From the NCBI GenBank assembly GCA_026826555.1, contig JAKSZT010054335.1:5370815-5434814 (forward strand): a stretch of 64,000 nucleotides of DNA. Direction: 5' to 3'. Under the pieces are notes generated by a model, which was not told the DNA's origin, made no database searches, and saw only the letters and a program-made list of their open reading frames with translations. Numbering within the stretch: the stretch's first letter is position 1; each line of letters starts with the position of its first letter. Shown here piece by piece: positions 10,601 through 25,600 of this stretch. The position numbers were made by a program, and so were the translations under genes. The DNA is from Tolypeutes matacus. Lineage: Eukaryota; Chordata; Mammalia; Cingulata; Chlamyphoridae.

Positions 10601-13600
10601 TCCAGTAACAGAAAAATGGATTAAAAAAAAGACTGAAGCACAGACATATAATGAAATATTCTAAAACAGAAAAATTAATGAACTACAGCTGCCTGTATCA
10701 GCAGATATATATCTCTGGAGCATAATGCTGAGTGAAAAAAGCAAGTATAGAAGAAAAGAACATCTCTGTGTACCAGTATTTTCTTTTCAGAAAGTCAGAA
10801 AACATGCAAAAGCAACATTGTATAGAAATGTCTCTGGGCATACATATAAAGTATATAAATAGGTTCAAATGTTCATGAGGCATTGCCAGTGTGGGTAGAG
10901 AGTCACACAACAGCCGAAAGATTATTGAATCCCATCCTGGGGAGCTCTGCCACATTCTCTGATGCAATTGCAACAGTCCCCCAAGTACAGGGGCAATGAC
11001 TAGTGAAGAAGGATGGTCCATTGATGGGCCCTTGATATTGACGACTACACTTCTGAGCCTTTTGCTTTTGAATTTGCAACTTAGCCTGGTGTTGAAGGGT
11101 GCCTAAGAGTTACCTTCTGAGAGCCTCCTTGTTGCTCAAATGTGGCCTCTCTCTAAGCCAAACTCAGCATATAGATGCATTACCTTCCCCCCAGCGAGGG
11201 ACATGACTCCCGGGGATGAGCCTCCCTGGCACCGAGGGACCACTACCAAGCACTGGCTGGTGATACAACTTGAAAAAGACTTTGAATAACAGGGGGAAAA
11301 GGTGAAGACAAATGAGTTCATATGGCTAAGAGACTTCAAAGTGAGTCGGGAGGTCATCAGAGAGATAACACTTATGCATGTCTCAGCAGGATCTCATAGA
11401 CGGCCAAAGTAGATACTACCCCAAACAGTGGGGCTCCTGAGGGCTCAGGAGACACCCAGGTCCTACGGTTATGGCAGATAGCTCTGGAGTTTGGTGCCTT
11501 GCCCGTGGGCCCTACTTTGGAGACTGTGCTCCCGAGTGTGAAAGAGTTGGACTCAGATGTGACTTCTCTACACATGCCTCTTCTATCCCTTTTATTTGAA
11601 CCTATAGTTGGTGCTGGAGTTGGTAGGTGTATATCCAAGAAAACTTGAATCTGGACTGTCCATGTGCCAGCTGGGCCCTGAGCCTCAGCGGAGTTGCAAC
11701 ACCTACTCTCCAGTTCATTGGATTCACCCAGGACAACTAACAAGGAGGTGAAGTTGGACAACCACCACACCAAGGAACTGAGAGAATCTACAACTGCAGG
11801 CAAGAGAGTCCCATCCATCAGCCATATGAGATTGAAGTCCCCTCTCAAGTAGAGGTGGAGTGGGCATCACCATCCCAGAATCCTCAGGACTGGGGAATAA
11901 AATATGGACTAGAGTAGACTTACTGGTATTCTACTATAGACTTATTGTGATTGTAGCAATGGAAGAAATTATATCATTGATGTGGAGACAGTGGCCACTG
12001 GAGGTGCTGAAGTCGGGGAGAGGGAAAAACAGGTGTAATATGGGGGCATTTTCAGGACTTGGAATTGACCTGAATGACAGATACAGGCCATTATATATTC
12101 TGCTATAACCTACAAAATTGAGTGGGAGAGAGTGTAAACTACAATGTGAACTATAATCCATGCTTAGTGGCAATGCTCCAAAATGTGTTCATCAATTGCA
12201 ATGAATGTACCACACTAATGAAAGAAGTTGTTAATGTGGAGAAAAGTGGGAGGTCTGGGGAGTGGGGCATATGGGAATCCCTTATATTTTTTTATGTAAC
12301 ATTTTATATAATCTAAGTATCTTTTAAAAATAAATAAAAAATACATTAAAAAAAATTATCTGTAGCAAAACTGTAAATAAAAACAATGAAATTATAATCC
12401 GAAATTTAGAATAACAGTCAATTGTAGGAGAGAGAAGACAAAGTAGGGTGGTGTTGGAAAGGGCTGCATCAGGTACGTAATGCTTATTTTTTTAATCTAG
12501 ATGACAGGTACATGAGCATCCATTTTATCATTTTTATACCTTACTCATTTGTTTCATGTTTATACCTATTAAATATTTAATAAAACAAACAAATAAAAAG
12601 TAGCAGAATTCTGCCCCTCTGTTTCACTTGGCATCCAGCCCTTCTCCCCTTACTTCATATCTGCCGTTCAGAGACAGGACAGCCAGCCATACGGGCAGGT
12701 TACCTGCGCCATATCATCATAAGTTTTATCACTATACATGTATGTTGTGGAAGATACGATCTGTTTCCACACTTCATCTGCATAAGAATGAATACATTAT
12801 GCTCCAAGACTCTAATTGTTTACTCAACAAACAATTACAGAGCCAGACCCTGTGAGGCGACTGAAAGATGAGTAACACACAGTTCCCACCCAAAGAATCC
12901 AGTCGGGCTCTGGGGGGATGCTCAGGCTTGGCCACCTCAGTCTACTTCCCACGAGCTGTAGAGCCTTGAACAAGTTCCGGGCCTTTTTATGCCTCACTCT
13001 CTTCATCTATAAAATAAAATACCACCCTTCCAAAGGCCAGAGTAGGGTGGGGCATGAGTGAGCAGCTGCTCAGCATCACCAGCAGCACAGAGTGGTGTGA
13101 AAGGGGATGGGGCAGCCTGCCCACAGACAGGAGTGGGAGCGGCTCCGCAGGCACCCCACCAGGCACCCCACCAGGCACCCCACCAGGAGCGTGAACCCAG
13201 GAAGCAAGGCCTGCTGGGAGCCAGGACAGGAGAAGGAGGAGCCCAGTGCGAGGACAATGGTCTGAGAGGGGTGAGGAGTGCCCGCAGAGGCTTCCAGAGG
13301 GGAGGGCCCTGAGGAAGGACTTAAAAACGGGAACTGGTTTAGTGAGCTGGGGGAGGGGAGGCACAGCAGACTGCTAGCAAGTGACGGAAGAGTACATGGG
13401 AGATAATTATTACCAACGCCAAGTGTTGACTCCTTTTCTAAAAAATGCAGATGAGCTAAAGGGAAGAAAATACTGATGGATAATTAGAAAGGAAAATAGT
13501 GGTCAAAGATTCTGACTGTAAATTTTAAGTTCAAATGATGAAAATCAAGCACCATATAAGAAGGGATATAAGTAACCAAGAGACTATGAGATAAGACCAC

Positions 13601-16600
13601 AAAATATTTATAAAAAAAAAAGACAAGACTACAACCACTTACAAACCTCCTATTGTCATCACGATTTTAGGTTTTTAGTTTTTAATTCTCATTCTCTGCA
13701 CTGTCCAGTCTACGCTTAGGACAAGATTAAGACACAATGTGAGACTGTCCCTCTTCCACAAGTATAAAACAGAGGGTCAGACTGATGACCTGTAAGTCCT
13801 CTCTATTCTGAAGTTGAGGATTCTCTTCTATAGCATCTCTGCCAGGTGAGAGAGCAGCTGCCCACCTTTATTTTTTTTATTTATTTTTTTTTTTTAAAGA
13901 TTTTTTATTTATTTATTCATTTATCCCCCCCTTGCTGCTTGTGCTCACTGGGTCAGCTAACCACGCCGTGCGGGCGGGCTTGCCTTCACCAGGAGACCCC
14001 GGGAACCGAACCCGGGGCCTCCCATATGGTAAACGGGAGCCCTACTGATTGAGCCACAGCCGCTTCCCATGCCCACCTTTAAAGACAGAGAACTCACCAC
14101 CTATTGTGGCAGCTCATTTCTATAGCCAGGGAGCCTCAATGGATCGCACTGGTTTTTCAGGGTCCACATTTCTCCCCTGAAGCCCCAGCTCCCTATGTCC
14201 TAGATCTGCTCTCCGGGTCACAAAGGACAAGGTGTCTCCTTATATTCCCTTTCAGATATTTGGAAATAGCGATCTTGTCCCTAACTCTGATGTTTTTCCA
14301 AGCTAAATAAGAGCAAATTCTCCTTGGGAGAAAAAAAAAGGGAAAGAGGACATCGCTCACCGATAAGACGACGTGGAACTTCGTGATCGACTTCTTGAGT
14401 GACTGTAGGAGACAGACCGTGTCCTGTGCCTTGATTTGGTCTCAGACTTGCTCCGAGATCTGCTTGGACTCCTGGACTGGCTACCAGCATCCCGACTAGG
14501 TGTCTGCTCCTCACTTGAACTCTCCCGGTTTCTTGGCCTCCGGTTTAAACGTGCCGTCTTTCTTACTTCATCAAAGAGAGAGCCAGGGCGAACTTTATTT
14601 TTGCTTTTAATTTCTATTCTCAAGCCTTGTGGCTTCATCTCAGGCACAGAGGTCAATGCCCTAACCTCCACAGCACTGGATGTGCTAGCAGTAGGGGCTG
14701 CCAGATTCCCCACACCCTGCAGGGGCTTCCACTTGTTATCCACAAAGCTGACGGGGCTCTTCTCAGCTGTCTCCTTCTGCACAGTATTTTCTCCAGCACC
14801 GGCCAAGATGGCAGAACTGCTGTCCTGTTGCCCCATATCACTCACCATTTTGCTTTCGGAGCTGCCACTCTCCTGCTTCACTACCTCTGCCTCAGGATGT
14901 TCCGTCTGTGCATCCTGTGTCTGAACAATGCCTGTCTCTGGGGTGTCACACCTTGAATTTCCTGGAGGGGAAGCCTCCTCCACCCTTGCTGGGGAACTCC
15001 TATCAGGAGTGCAAATCTCCATATTGTCATCTGTTTGAAGCACATCCTCCGCTCCGCTTGGGACACTCTCTTCAATATGCTGAATGTTTTGGGGAAAATT
15101 GACTATATTTTCCTCAGTATTTAAAACTGTGGGAGAAACGCTGAGTTTACCACCATCTTTAGTAAGCGTATCAGGATCTGATGAAATAGACACCACATTA
15201 TGTTTACCTGAAAGGCTGCCATCGTCACAGGACTTCACTGTTTTTGGAATATCTTCTTTTATGGTTTCACTGTTTTCAGAAACTTGTTTTTTCTCTTTTG
15301 ACTCCTGAGTGACTTGCTTCTCATTAATCTCCTCTTCCTCCTCTTCACCAAATTCTAGGGGAGGCTGCCAGTGGAAGGCTTGTTTTCGTTTTGGAGCCTT
15401 GAGCTTTTTGTCTTTTTTCCCTTTCAATTTCTCTTTCACTTTCTTGGTATGCTCCCTTTTCAGATTTTCCTGCGATCCCTGTTTGTGCTTCCGTGGCTTT
15501 CCTCTATTGTTTTCTGAATTGGAAAAGGAGCCCTCAGAATCTGAAGCCGACAGTTGCTGTTTGCTTGGCTTCCAAGCACCACTGCCATCAGGCAGTGAAG
15601 GATTTGCTGAGGACTTTGTTGTGGGTTTCGCTTTGATGTGAATTTCACCAAACTCTGATTCAGAATCTGATGTGGCCTCACCTTCTTCCTTATCAGAAGA
15701 CAAACGGGAATCACTTTTACTGTTTTTGGTTATATCCCGTTCTGAATTTGACTCAGAGTCCCATTTGCTCCCAGCATAATTCTTCCTTTTGGGCTTATTG
15801 CCATTTCTAAAGTGATCAGAAAGATTCTCTTTCAAAGTTCTTCTTTTTGAACGAGGGCATTCCCGTTCCGTCTTAGGTTTCTCTTCCTCTTTGTTTTTTT
15901 CTTGTTTATTATTGGTTATTTCTATCTGGACCTGCCTCTCTTTTTCCTGGGCTGACTGTGTAATTTGAACACTTGACTGTTCACTGTCTGAAGAATAATC
16001 TAAAGACGACCTGCTTTCGCTATACTTTCTCTGACGTGAAGATTTGCGTCTGCCTTTGACATATTTATTGCGATGTGTCTTTTCAGAGCTGCTGCTCTGC
16101 CTTTTATCTGAAGTGTTATTTTTTTTTCCAGTGGATCTAAATTTCCTCTTGGCTCGCCTCCCATCATCACTGCTAACAGAAGAGTATGAAGATGATCCAC
16201 TACACTGTGACTGATCACTGTATCTGTTTCGTGAACAAGACCTAGATGATGGAGACCTGGTCCTCGAATGTGAGCTAGCCAGGCTGCGTGACCTTGTGTA
16301 TGATCTGGAGTAAGATCTACTAGATCTGCTCCTTGACCGTGGTGAACTTTCTGAGCTTCTATCACTGTATTTTGAATAAGCACTCCTATCACTTTCTGAA
16401 TTTTTTTGTCTTTTATGGTAGGATGATGAACTACTAGTCTCTTTAATATTTGCTAAACCGTAAGTGCTTTGGGTGGGCAGCAAATGGGTTGTTTTGGCTT
16501 TCATTTCCTGAATTCGCTCATAAGAGGGCTTCCAGGGTTTCTGTCCAGGCTTCCACCTTGAGGGTGGGGGACTGTCACTCAGTGGTATTACAGGAATACT

Positions 16601-19600
16601 TTCTACCACCACTGGCTGCACTACTACGTTTTCATTCTGCGGCACCGTTGCTCTTAAAGGTTCTGTTTTAGCTGGTTTATTTTCGCTTAACTGAGAGACT
16701 GTTCTTCTGGGTGATTTTGAGGCTGTCCTTTGATGCTCCGACTTGGAACTAGATTTGGACTTTGATCTACTTCGAGAACGCGATGAGGATTTTGATGCAG
16801 TCCTTGATTTTGTGCTTCCCCTCGAATAAGACCGCGAGTGGGATTTCGATTGGTGTGAGTCTCTGCTGGAATGGGCTGAAGAGCTCTGGTCATCCTTATC
16901 TGATTTAGACCAGTCCCTCTTTGAGGAGTGATGAGATGATAATGAGGAAGAGCGAGATCTCCTTTCTCTGTCGCAAGAGGATTTCATTCGTCGGGTGGAA
17001 GACTTTGAGGATTCTACGTCAGATGGCACAATAACCCTTCTTTTCTTAGCCTGTTTGTGTCTTCTGCAATGTTTCTGCTTTTTAGCTTTCTTTTTATGCT
17101 TAACCTTTTTCTCTTTTCTGTGTTTTTTATGGTGACTGTCAGAGTGTCTTGCTGTACTAACGTCTGAATAATACCCGTTATAGGACCATGATCTGGATCT
17201 CTGGGACAAGCTTCTTTCATCCCACCGGCTAGAAGAGGGGTCACTCAGCCTGTGAAAAAGGACAACATATGCGATTATTATTATTATTGTTGTTGTTGTT
17301 GTTGAGCTACTGGGGCTGGGGGGTGAACCTGGGACCTCGTATGTGGGAAGCTGGCATTCAACCACTGAGCCACATCAGCTCCCTGGCATGCAATTATTTT
17401 AAAGCATGTTTTCTGTGCCTTAAAATTCAGAGACATTTGCTATCAATGCAAAAGCACTGACAAAGTCTGCTTAGTAACAAAGTATGGACTCCATCAACAG
17501 TTTAAGCACAAATAGGGAGGATGACTCAAACTGCAACAGGCCTGCCTTGACTTTCTAATTTCAGGGACACACCTGGAAAACTACTAATAGATGCACTATC
17601 AAAAGGGTTATTTTCAAAGCTAAGCAAGGAGTTTTCAAGTTTGGTAGGAAAATATTTTTCAAACTCAAACCAAAATCAAACCAACTAATGGTTAAAAGTA
17701 CTGTTGACACACTGAGTTCTGGTCTGTGACCCACTCCCAACCTCCTACCCTCCAGGAACAATTTTTGAGGGAGAGTCAAAACAAGTTCCCAAACTACCTC
17801 TACAGGTAGAGGACAGCTGCCCAAAATCTAAGACAATCCTTTCTTAAAAGGTCGCATGGGTATGCCTCACAAAGGCAAGCAAGACTTTCCTCTAAGGTTT
17901 CAGTTATACTATTTACTACAGAAATTGAGGAAAAAGTACATAAAAACAAACGCAGGCTTCACAATCTCAGCGATGATGTCAGGGCTCAAAGCTGCAAGTG
18001 CGCAGCACCAAAATCTAAGCCACTTCCGCGTGGCAGATCCATGCCTCTTCCACCCTCTTCCGATTTCCAACTGTATCGCCAGAGGCCAGCAGAGAAAAAG
18101 AGAATTCTGTCCTGAAGAATTGCATGGAATCCCACTGGTATTTTTTACGGAACATTGGGGATGGTCCCATGTCTAAAACAGACATTCTCACTGAGTTTAA
18201 GAGGTGGGAACACTTCTCTACCAATTAATTCTTAAGTGACTAATGAATGGCCAGGAAAGAATCTCCTATATAATTCTTTTTAAGTTTGGGTTATTTCTAA
18301 AATTCAACAAGAAATCTTTGGGAGATTCAGCAGGCTTACAGCTTTGTGAGGGAGAACAGAATTTTGATTTAAAAGCCCCACAAAGCCATTCAGCCCTCCC
18401 AGTGGGCAGCGTTTCCTTCACCAAAGCTTTCCAAATGTATGCCTTTAGCCACAGCCTCATTTTTTTTTTTTTTTTTTTACCGGGAGGTCCCGGGGATTGA
18501 ACCCAGGTCCTTCCATATGGGAGACGGACGCCCAACCAGTTGAGCCACATCCGCCCCCACAGCCTCATTTTGACTATGAATCTTTAAGACTTCAAATGTA
18601 AGTTTCTATTCCCTCACTCAAAATATAGCAGATAAAAGACTGTACTTATCCACAAAGGCCTTACTTATCTCCTTTACTCCATTTTTCTCCACTAGGTGGT
18701 CTGTATGCTCTTAACCTCTGCATTTCCTCTTTCCAGTGAGGAGGAGTTTCACTGCTGTCATCATCATCTGATTCAGAGCAGGATCTTGATCGTGGAGGTG
18801 TGTGATAGCGCTTTAAAAACAAAGATGGGGATAACCAGTTTAAAAATGCCTCTCTCTTAGTCTGCTAGAGGACAGAGTTAGGGATAAGACCCAATTTCAG
18901 ATGACCTCAAAGGTTCAACAACCAAAAGGATGGTATGAAGTTATTTCAAACATAAGGAACTAAAAGCAGTTAGGCAAGGCTGAGACTCACCTGTAATCTC
19001 AAGTAAAATATTCCTCTTCAAAGTCCTGGCTCAGATTGTTCAGCATACTACAATTCCTTAACACACTCACTGACTGTTTCACATGTTCATTTCAAACTTA
19101 ATTAAACCTATTCAAAACCAGCAGTACACTATAAGAGTACTTACCATACTATGGGAAATATTATGGAAAATACAACTATTTCCTAGAACTGATTTTGGAT
19201 TACACCTAAAATTAAAGCCAGGATTTTACTTATAGGTAAAGTGAATTTTACTGCTCAGAGAAGTAATTTGAAAAAAAAAGAAAAAAGAAAAAAGTCTTAA
19301 CACACATACAATTGTTCCCCTTCCTTTAATTTTCCGTCCAGACTTTGATACAGATGGTTTCTGATCAGCTACAATAGGTGCAACATCAGGAATCTTCCTA
19401 AAAAGAAGATTGTGATGAAAATTAAAAATAAGCAAATCTTAGATAAGTTTTCTCAATTTTCAAATGTAGAATTTATGTCCTAATACAAAACACTTCATTT
19501 ATGCAACACTTTCGTTCAATGAAGCAGCCCCCATAACCTAATTTTTAAAGCAAACCCTTTAAAAAAGCTAAAATGTAAGAAGGAAACTAACAGCACAACT

Positions 19601-22600
19601 GGGCAGCAGTGCACGATACTGTCATCCATGTCTTTAAGTGTGGCTGTGGCGCTCCCTTTATATGAAACAGGGCCACTCTAAGGGCAGGCAGCACACCTGT
19701 CTCCCCTGCTGCAAGCTGCCACTCTCTCCTCCTTCGATGGCCCTAACCCATTGCTTTACCTTACAGGTAGTTCCAAGAGGAAGGCTTCGTGATAGCCACA
19801 GTCCTCCACGCATGTGAGAGCCTCTTACTCCTCAGCCTGGGTCTGTTATTACTAAGATAATAGGCATCTTTTACTGAGAACTTACAATGTGTAAGTTCTC
19901 AATGAAATTTTAAAAGCATTAGCTCATTTAATCCTCATGACAACCCTATCAGGTATGTTTTATCATCTCCATTTCTAAAACTTGACTCTTAACAGCCATT
20001 ACATAGGCTTTTCTAAGTTTCCAGGAATCTGGCCTCCAGCTAAAAACAAAGAGTTAGTATAAGAAAACCCTAGCCACAAGCTATGTTATAGTTTTCCCAG
20101 TCTTTTCATAGCCAGGTTCATGATATCCTTTGATTCTCGCAATGAGGGAAGTAGGCACTCCTGGTAGGCAGCTACTAGCCCCATCCTCCTCCAGAAGAAA
20201 AGAGCGCTGACCAAATGACCTGCCCAGAGGCGTTCAGCACTGCTGTGCTCCTCCTCCCTACAGCATTCTGACTTGATCTGGGGTGTAGCCTAGAAAGCGG
20301 TAGCGGTCTTTTTAAAAGCTGGCCAGTTAAGGTTGAGAAAAACTGAACTAGAGCAAATGTGGCAACGTAGCTTCTGCTATGCATATTAACTAAATGAGGC
20401 TGAGTATAACTGCTGGCAGATCAGTCTTTGTTCCTTCCTTCCTTCTAGCCCCCAAACAACTGATCAAACAACTCAGAGCTCAGAATAAAACAGATCAATC
20501 TTTATACAACACAACTACCAGCCAATTATCACTTAAAATAGCACCGCATAAACTAATTTCCAAGGGTGTTACAACACCAAAGAGTGACAGCCAAATAAAT
20601 TTATCGCCAGTATCCAATTACAAATGCAAGATAGTGGAATCAACTATGGTAACAATGCCAGATAACAGGAATCTACAAACTTTTTCTGCAAAGAGCCAGA
20701 GTAAATATTTTAGGCTTTGTAGGTCAAAAGGGGAAAATGGAGGCTATTACATAGCTACTTTTTATATATATAGCAAGAGAAAACTCAAATTTACACAAAT
20801 GTTTTACTGATTAACTAAAATATATAATAATAATTGAGTATAATTTTTGTAATACAGGTCTACTAATGAGAAAAATGGATTCTTTCTTTCTGGTTAATAT
20901 TTTGCTTAACTGGAGTCCAGAGTTATTGTTCCCTATCATCAACACAGATTATGAAAATAGCTGTTCATCTAGAGCTGATCTGTAATGAGATTTTACATAG
21001 TTCATTTTTGAAAACGTATTCATGCAGAAAGATGATATGCATTGTACTTGAAATACTGGTGAGTTGTAACTGCATCACTGTGATCTGAAGGGCACCAAAC
21101 AGCAAATGTAAAGCAACGAGAGCACCACACACAAACTCCACTGCAACTCCTTATTCTGCTGCTGTAGCATGAAAGCAGCCATAAACAGTATGTGAACAAA
21201 TGGATGTAGCCACATTCTAATAAAACTTTATTTACGAACACTGAAATTTGAACATCATATAATTTTCGTGTAAAAATCAAGAAATACTTTTCTTTTGATT
21301 TTTTGCTTACTGTTTAAAAACATAAAAAACAATTTTAGCTTACGGGCTGTACAAAGACAGGCAGTGGGCGGAATGTGGCCCACAGACCCTAGTCTGCTGA
21401 TGCCTGCAGCCAAGTAACACTGAAACTGAATTTCCAAGTTCTCTAACCTGAAAGCCAAATGGATTTTATCAATGAACTTGTATCAGGTATTTTAAGAGAA
21501 GGGTCCCACTTAAATTTATTCACAAGGAGGGGGTCGGATGTGGCTCAACTGGTTGGGCGTCCGTCTCCCATATGGAGGGACCCGGGTTCGATCCCCGGGA
21601 CCTCCCGGTAAAAAAAAAAAAAAAAATTTATTCACAAGGTAAAATTTTTAATAATGAAAACATCAGCAAGTTAAGCTATTAGTTCTATTCATACAATGGT
21701 TCCTTTACTAATTCTATAGTTAGTCTAATACACAAAATACATTAAATACTATTTTTGAGACCAAATCAAAAGCCACACACTAGCTTTTCCAATGCAGGGA
21801 AGTTACAACCGAACAAGTTAACAAAATTAGCATATCTATGATACTGAAGTATATGCCCAAGTTAGGTTTTGCACTGTTCACATTTGAATACACATTTTGT
21901 CTGTGGATTTGATCCCACGAGTTCAACTAATCCTGTGTTCTAATAACCAAATCTTCACCCCTCTAATGTTAAGGCCCAGGTAACAAAATCAGCAATGAAA
22001 TCTTTCCAGACCTCCAACGAGAACTTCTCCCCTGACCAATCTGCCCACGCCCCTTTCTTATTAGCAAACTGATTCTGAAAGACAGGACCGTATGTCTGTT
22101 CTGGGATCTCCACAGCATCCTGCCGGCTGCTCTGCCCCTGTGCTGGGCAGTCAGTGAGTGTGGAGCTGCACGGAGACCAAGGAACCACTTTGTAGAGAAA
22201 GAGGAAAGTATACAGGCCACTTGCCCTACTTACGGCTCAGGTTCTACTGTGACCACAGGCATGTCTCTTCTCAGCAAGAACCGGTTCTCAGGTACTGGAG
22301 GAATCTCTTCTGGGCGGACCACGGGCTTTTCTCTTTTAGCATTTGAATCAACTGACCTTTTTTCTTTGGTATCACCCCTCTCAGAGTAACTTAAGAGAGA
22401 AGGAAACAGGTCACCAATTAAGATGTGTAATGTTTGTAATTCATATTAATAAAAGCATGTAGAATTAGATATTAAAATATCAAAAGTACTGATAGCTTAC
22501 AAGTCTCATTCAAAAGGTTTGTCAATCAATATTCTCAAACAGAACATATAAAACATCAACCCTGTGAAAATATTAAAATTCTGATATGAAAATTGTCACA

Positions 22601-25600
22601 TGTTCCTAACTTTACTCTTTCAAGAGTTTCAGGGATTAGTCTCATCGGAAAATATAGAAATCTCTGATATGAAAAGTTTGTGCTACCCCTAGATTTGCCA
22701 GATTTCAATTTAGTGAAAGTTCTGGAAATGCTATCCATATTCAACGCTACGTCGTGAAACTGGATTTACGTAATTAGACATGCTTTTCCCATTCCAGGGT
22801 GGCTTTCTGTGGTTTGGTTTCTAAGCACGACTCCCCTGGTGTTTCACAAACTCACCCCCTTGGGCTCACTACATATTTGTTCCTTGGCTCTTCTGAGCCG
22901 CATGCTTCCTTTCGCCTCTTTTTAGAATGTTTAACTTTTGGCCTCCTCTTGTGTTTCCTTCTTCTGCTTCTCTCATGTTCAGTTTCGCTTTCTGAAGATG
23001 ATTCTGAAGAGGAAGAGGAATTGGAGGAGGAATCCGAGTCTTCTGAATGAGTTGGTTTCTTCCTTTTCTTCTCAACAACTTTTAAGAAACATTAACAAAA
23101 ATATTGGTGCTGGGTTTCAGCGCCTACTTTTCAAAGTAAAAGATGTGAATAACAAATATCACCAAACATGCTTTATATGACGCAAGCTAAAAATGAAATC
23201 CAAATAAACTTTTTTTCAAGTTGCTAACACAATTTTCTGACAAGACTTAAGGTAACAAAGCCCTTAACCAAACAAAGTCTGTATACTAGCTGGTTCAGAC
23301 CGTAAGCAAATAAATAAGTAATTGTATGCTATGACAAATGATAAGTACAAAGACAGAAAAAAATAAGCAGGGTGAAGGGACTAGGGAGAGGAGGGAGTGA
23401 CAGAGGGAGAAGTTGATAAGATAGCATTTGAGGAAACTGAAGGAAGCTAGGGAGTCAGGCAGGTATCTGTGTGAAGAGGAACGGCCAGCACAAGGTCCCT
23501 GAGTGGTTGGCATCTCGGGATAAAGGCCAACGTGGCTAGAAGGCCATGAGTGAGGAGGAAGAAGTCATAAAGCCACCAGCGAGCCAGGCTGTCCAGGGCC
23601 TTACTGACAGCTTCAGCTGACTGCAAAGGGAGCCCTTGGAGGGTTCTGAGCAGCACTGACGTGATCTGAGATGTTGTAAAGGGATCGCCCTGGTTGCTGT
23701 CAAGGACACAAGCAAGGAGCCTAGAAGACTAGTGCTGCTGAGGAAAGTGATAGGGGAGCAAGGACGGAACCGTTATGAGGCTACTGCAATAATACAGGTA
23801 AGAGGTGACAGTGGTTTGGACCAGACGAGCCCAGGGAAAGGACTGAGGAAAGGCTCTGACAAGAGCTGCTGCTGGATGCAATGCAGGGTGTGATACAGAG
23901 GCACAAGGGCTATTGCTCTATCACTCTTATGAGTGATATGAGTTTTTTCCACTGCTGAAATCTAGGAGGTATCTTTAAGTTATAGTCTTCAACAATGTTT
24001 TACTTTTATCCTAGCTTACTACCCCCTAAAAAAGCTCTTACCATCTTTTGCTGATTTTGTAGCAAGAACCCCACAGTCAATAACTCGCACATCTGCATAA
24101 GGTCTGCTTGCAGCATCAGTTTTCAGATTTTCAATTTGTTCAATTACTTCAAAACCAGAAATAACTAGTCCAAAGACAACATGCACCCTGTCACAATACA
24201 AATTTAAGAAATAATTGGTTTGATGATAAGCTAAGAACAGTAATCAAGACAACTGTTAAAAGTAACATGCCCACAGACTTGAAGCTAAACCAAAGCATTT
24301 GATGTATAATGCAATTAGAAGGGAATTCGAATTTGGAATCTGCTTCATAGAAGGAAGCAGCTTTAACTACTCAAACTGGGCCTTAGAACAATGGTTCTTA
24401 ACCATTGTAGAGTAAAGAGTCTGATAACAGAATTCGTCCTTACTCACAGGACACTCCAGACCGCATGACTGGAAAGCCCAGGCTAAAGAGCCCTTCAGTG
24501 TCATAAGAACCTCAAGTTCTCAAGACGACTGTGTCCTGTGGTCTCAAGAAAGCACCTGGCTACAAGAGGTCAATGTAGGGGTCAAGAGGTTCACCTGTGG
24601 TCCAATCTCTGCCTTCTTCATGACCGGCCACCCAAAACCTCCCCAAGTAACAGGAGCACTAACTCTTACCCATCCAGGTGTGGAGCAGGTTTTGTGGTAC
24701 TGTACAATAAACATCAACACAAAGAGGATGGCAAAACCCAGGCGTTCAGGTGAAGAGAGCAGAGGGGTTGAAAGCACAGCATGTAGAGAACAAAAAGGTA
24801 AAGATAAAAAAGATAGGGGAGAAAGTTAGACATGATATGCATCTAAACTTAAAAAACCTTAACAGCAAATAGCAGCCATTTTATTGATTGAAAAACTCAA
24901 GATTATAACGAATTACAAAGTCACATCTATTGCTCCAATATCATAAAGACTATATATACATATTAAATACAACTGATTTGACTTATGGCCATGAATATAC
25001 ATGAAAATAAAGTTACTCTTCAATCTAAAACAATAAAACCCAAAAATGAACACATAAAAAAAAAAAAAAAAAAAACCTCAAAATGTATCAAGATAATTTA
25101 ACAAGAATAAAAAAGAGCACCTATCTAATTTTGCCCTACGGAAAGAAAAGTATGATCAACACCTGCTCCACATGCTGAAATGAGTTCTATTTGTCATTTC
25201 TCTTATTTCTCATTCTGAGTCAGTCTGCCTCTTTTAGGCAGGCAAACAGAGGTAGGCTTCAGGAATCCTGTTCTCAGAACTTCCTGCCCCTCCACCTTCA
25301 CCCAAGGTGAAGCTGTGCCACTCACAGTTCTGAATATGCGAAAGGATAAAACCTTCAATCTGCCAATACTTTCTGACAGCAAAAAAGCAATGATGGACAA
25401 CATTATAGCCATTTTAAATTTCCATGGTCCAGAAAAACACCCGGCTGGCTTCTTCTGCAGCCACAAACCATCAGATAGTCCCTCTGGAGAAGCCTACAGA
25501 GAAGGGTGCATTTGGTTAACATAGTCTGACCTCAAGCTGGTTTCCTATAGCACTTTCACAGATCTTTACACTATGTGAACTGCAGTGGAAAAGATTCAAA

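Noticed and set aside
13149..13186. CRISPR-like tandem repeat
   Set aside because: Units are contiguous without spacers and the DNA is mammalian; a minisatellite explains it.
14436..16893. Open frames overlapping the NKTR giant exon in other frames
   Set aside because: Shadows of the Ser/Arg/Lys-rich coding sequence on the minus strand.
21528..21606. tRNA-like fold with A and B boxes that could be read as a tRNA gene
   Set aside because: Part of a SINE with an A tail and target duplication. All tRNA-like segments in this window have the same context.
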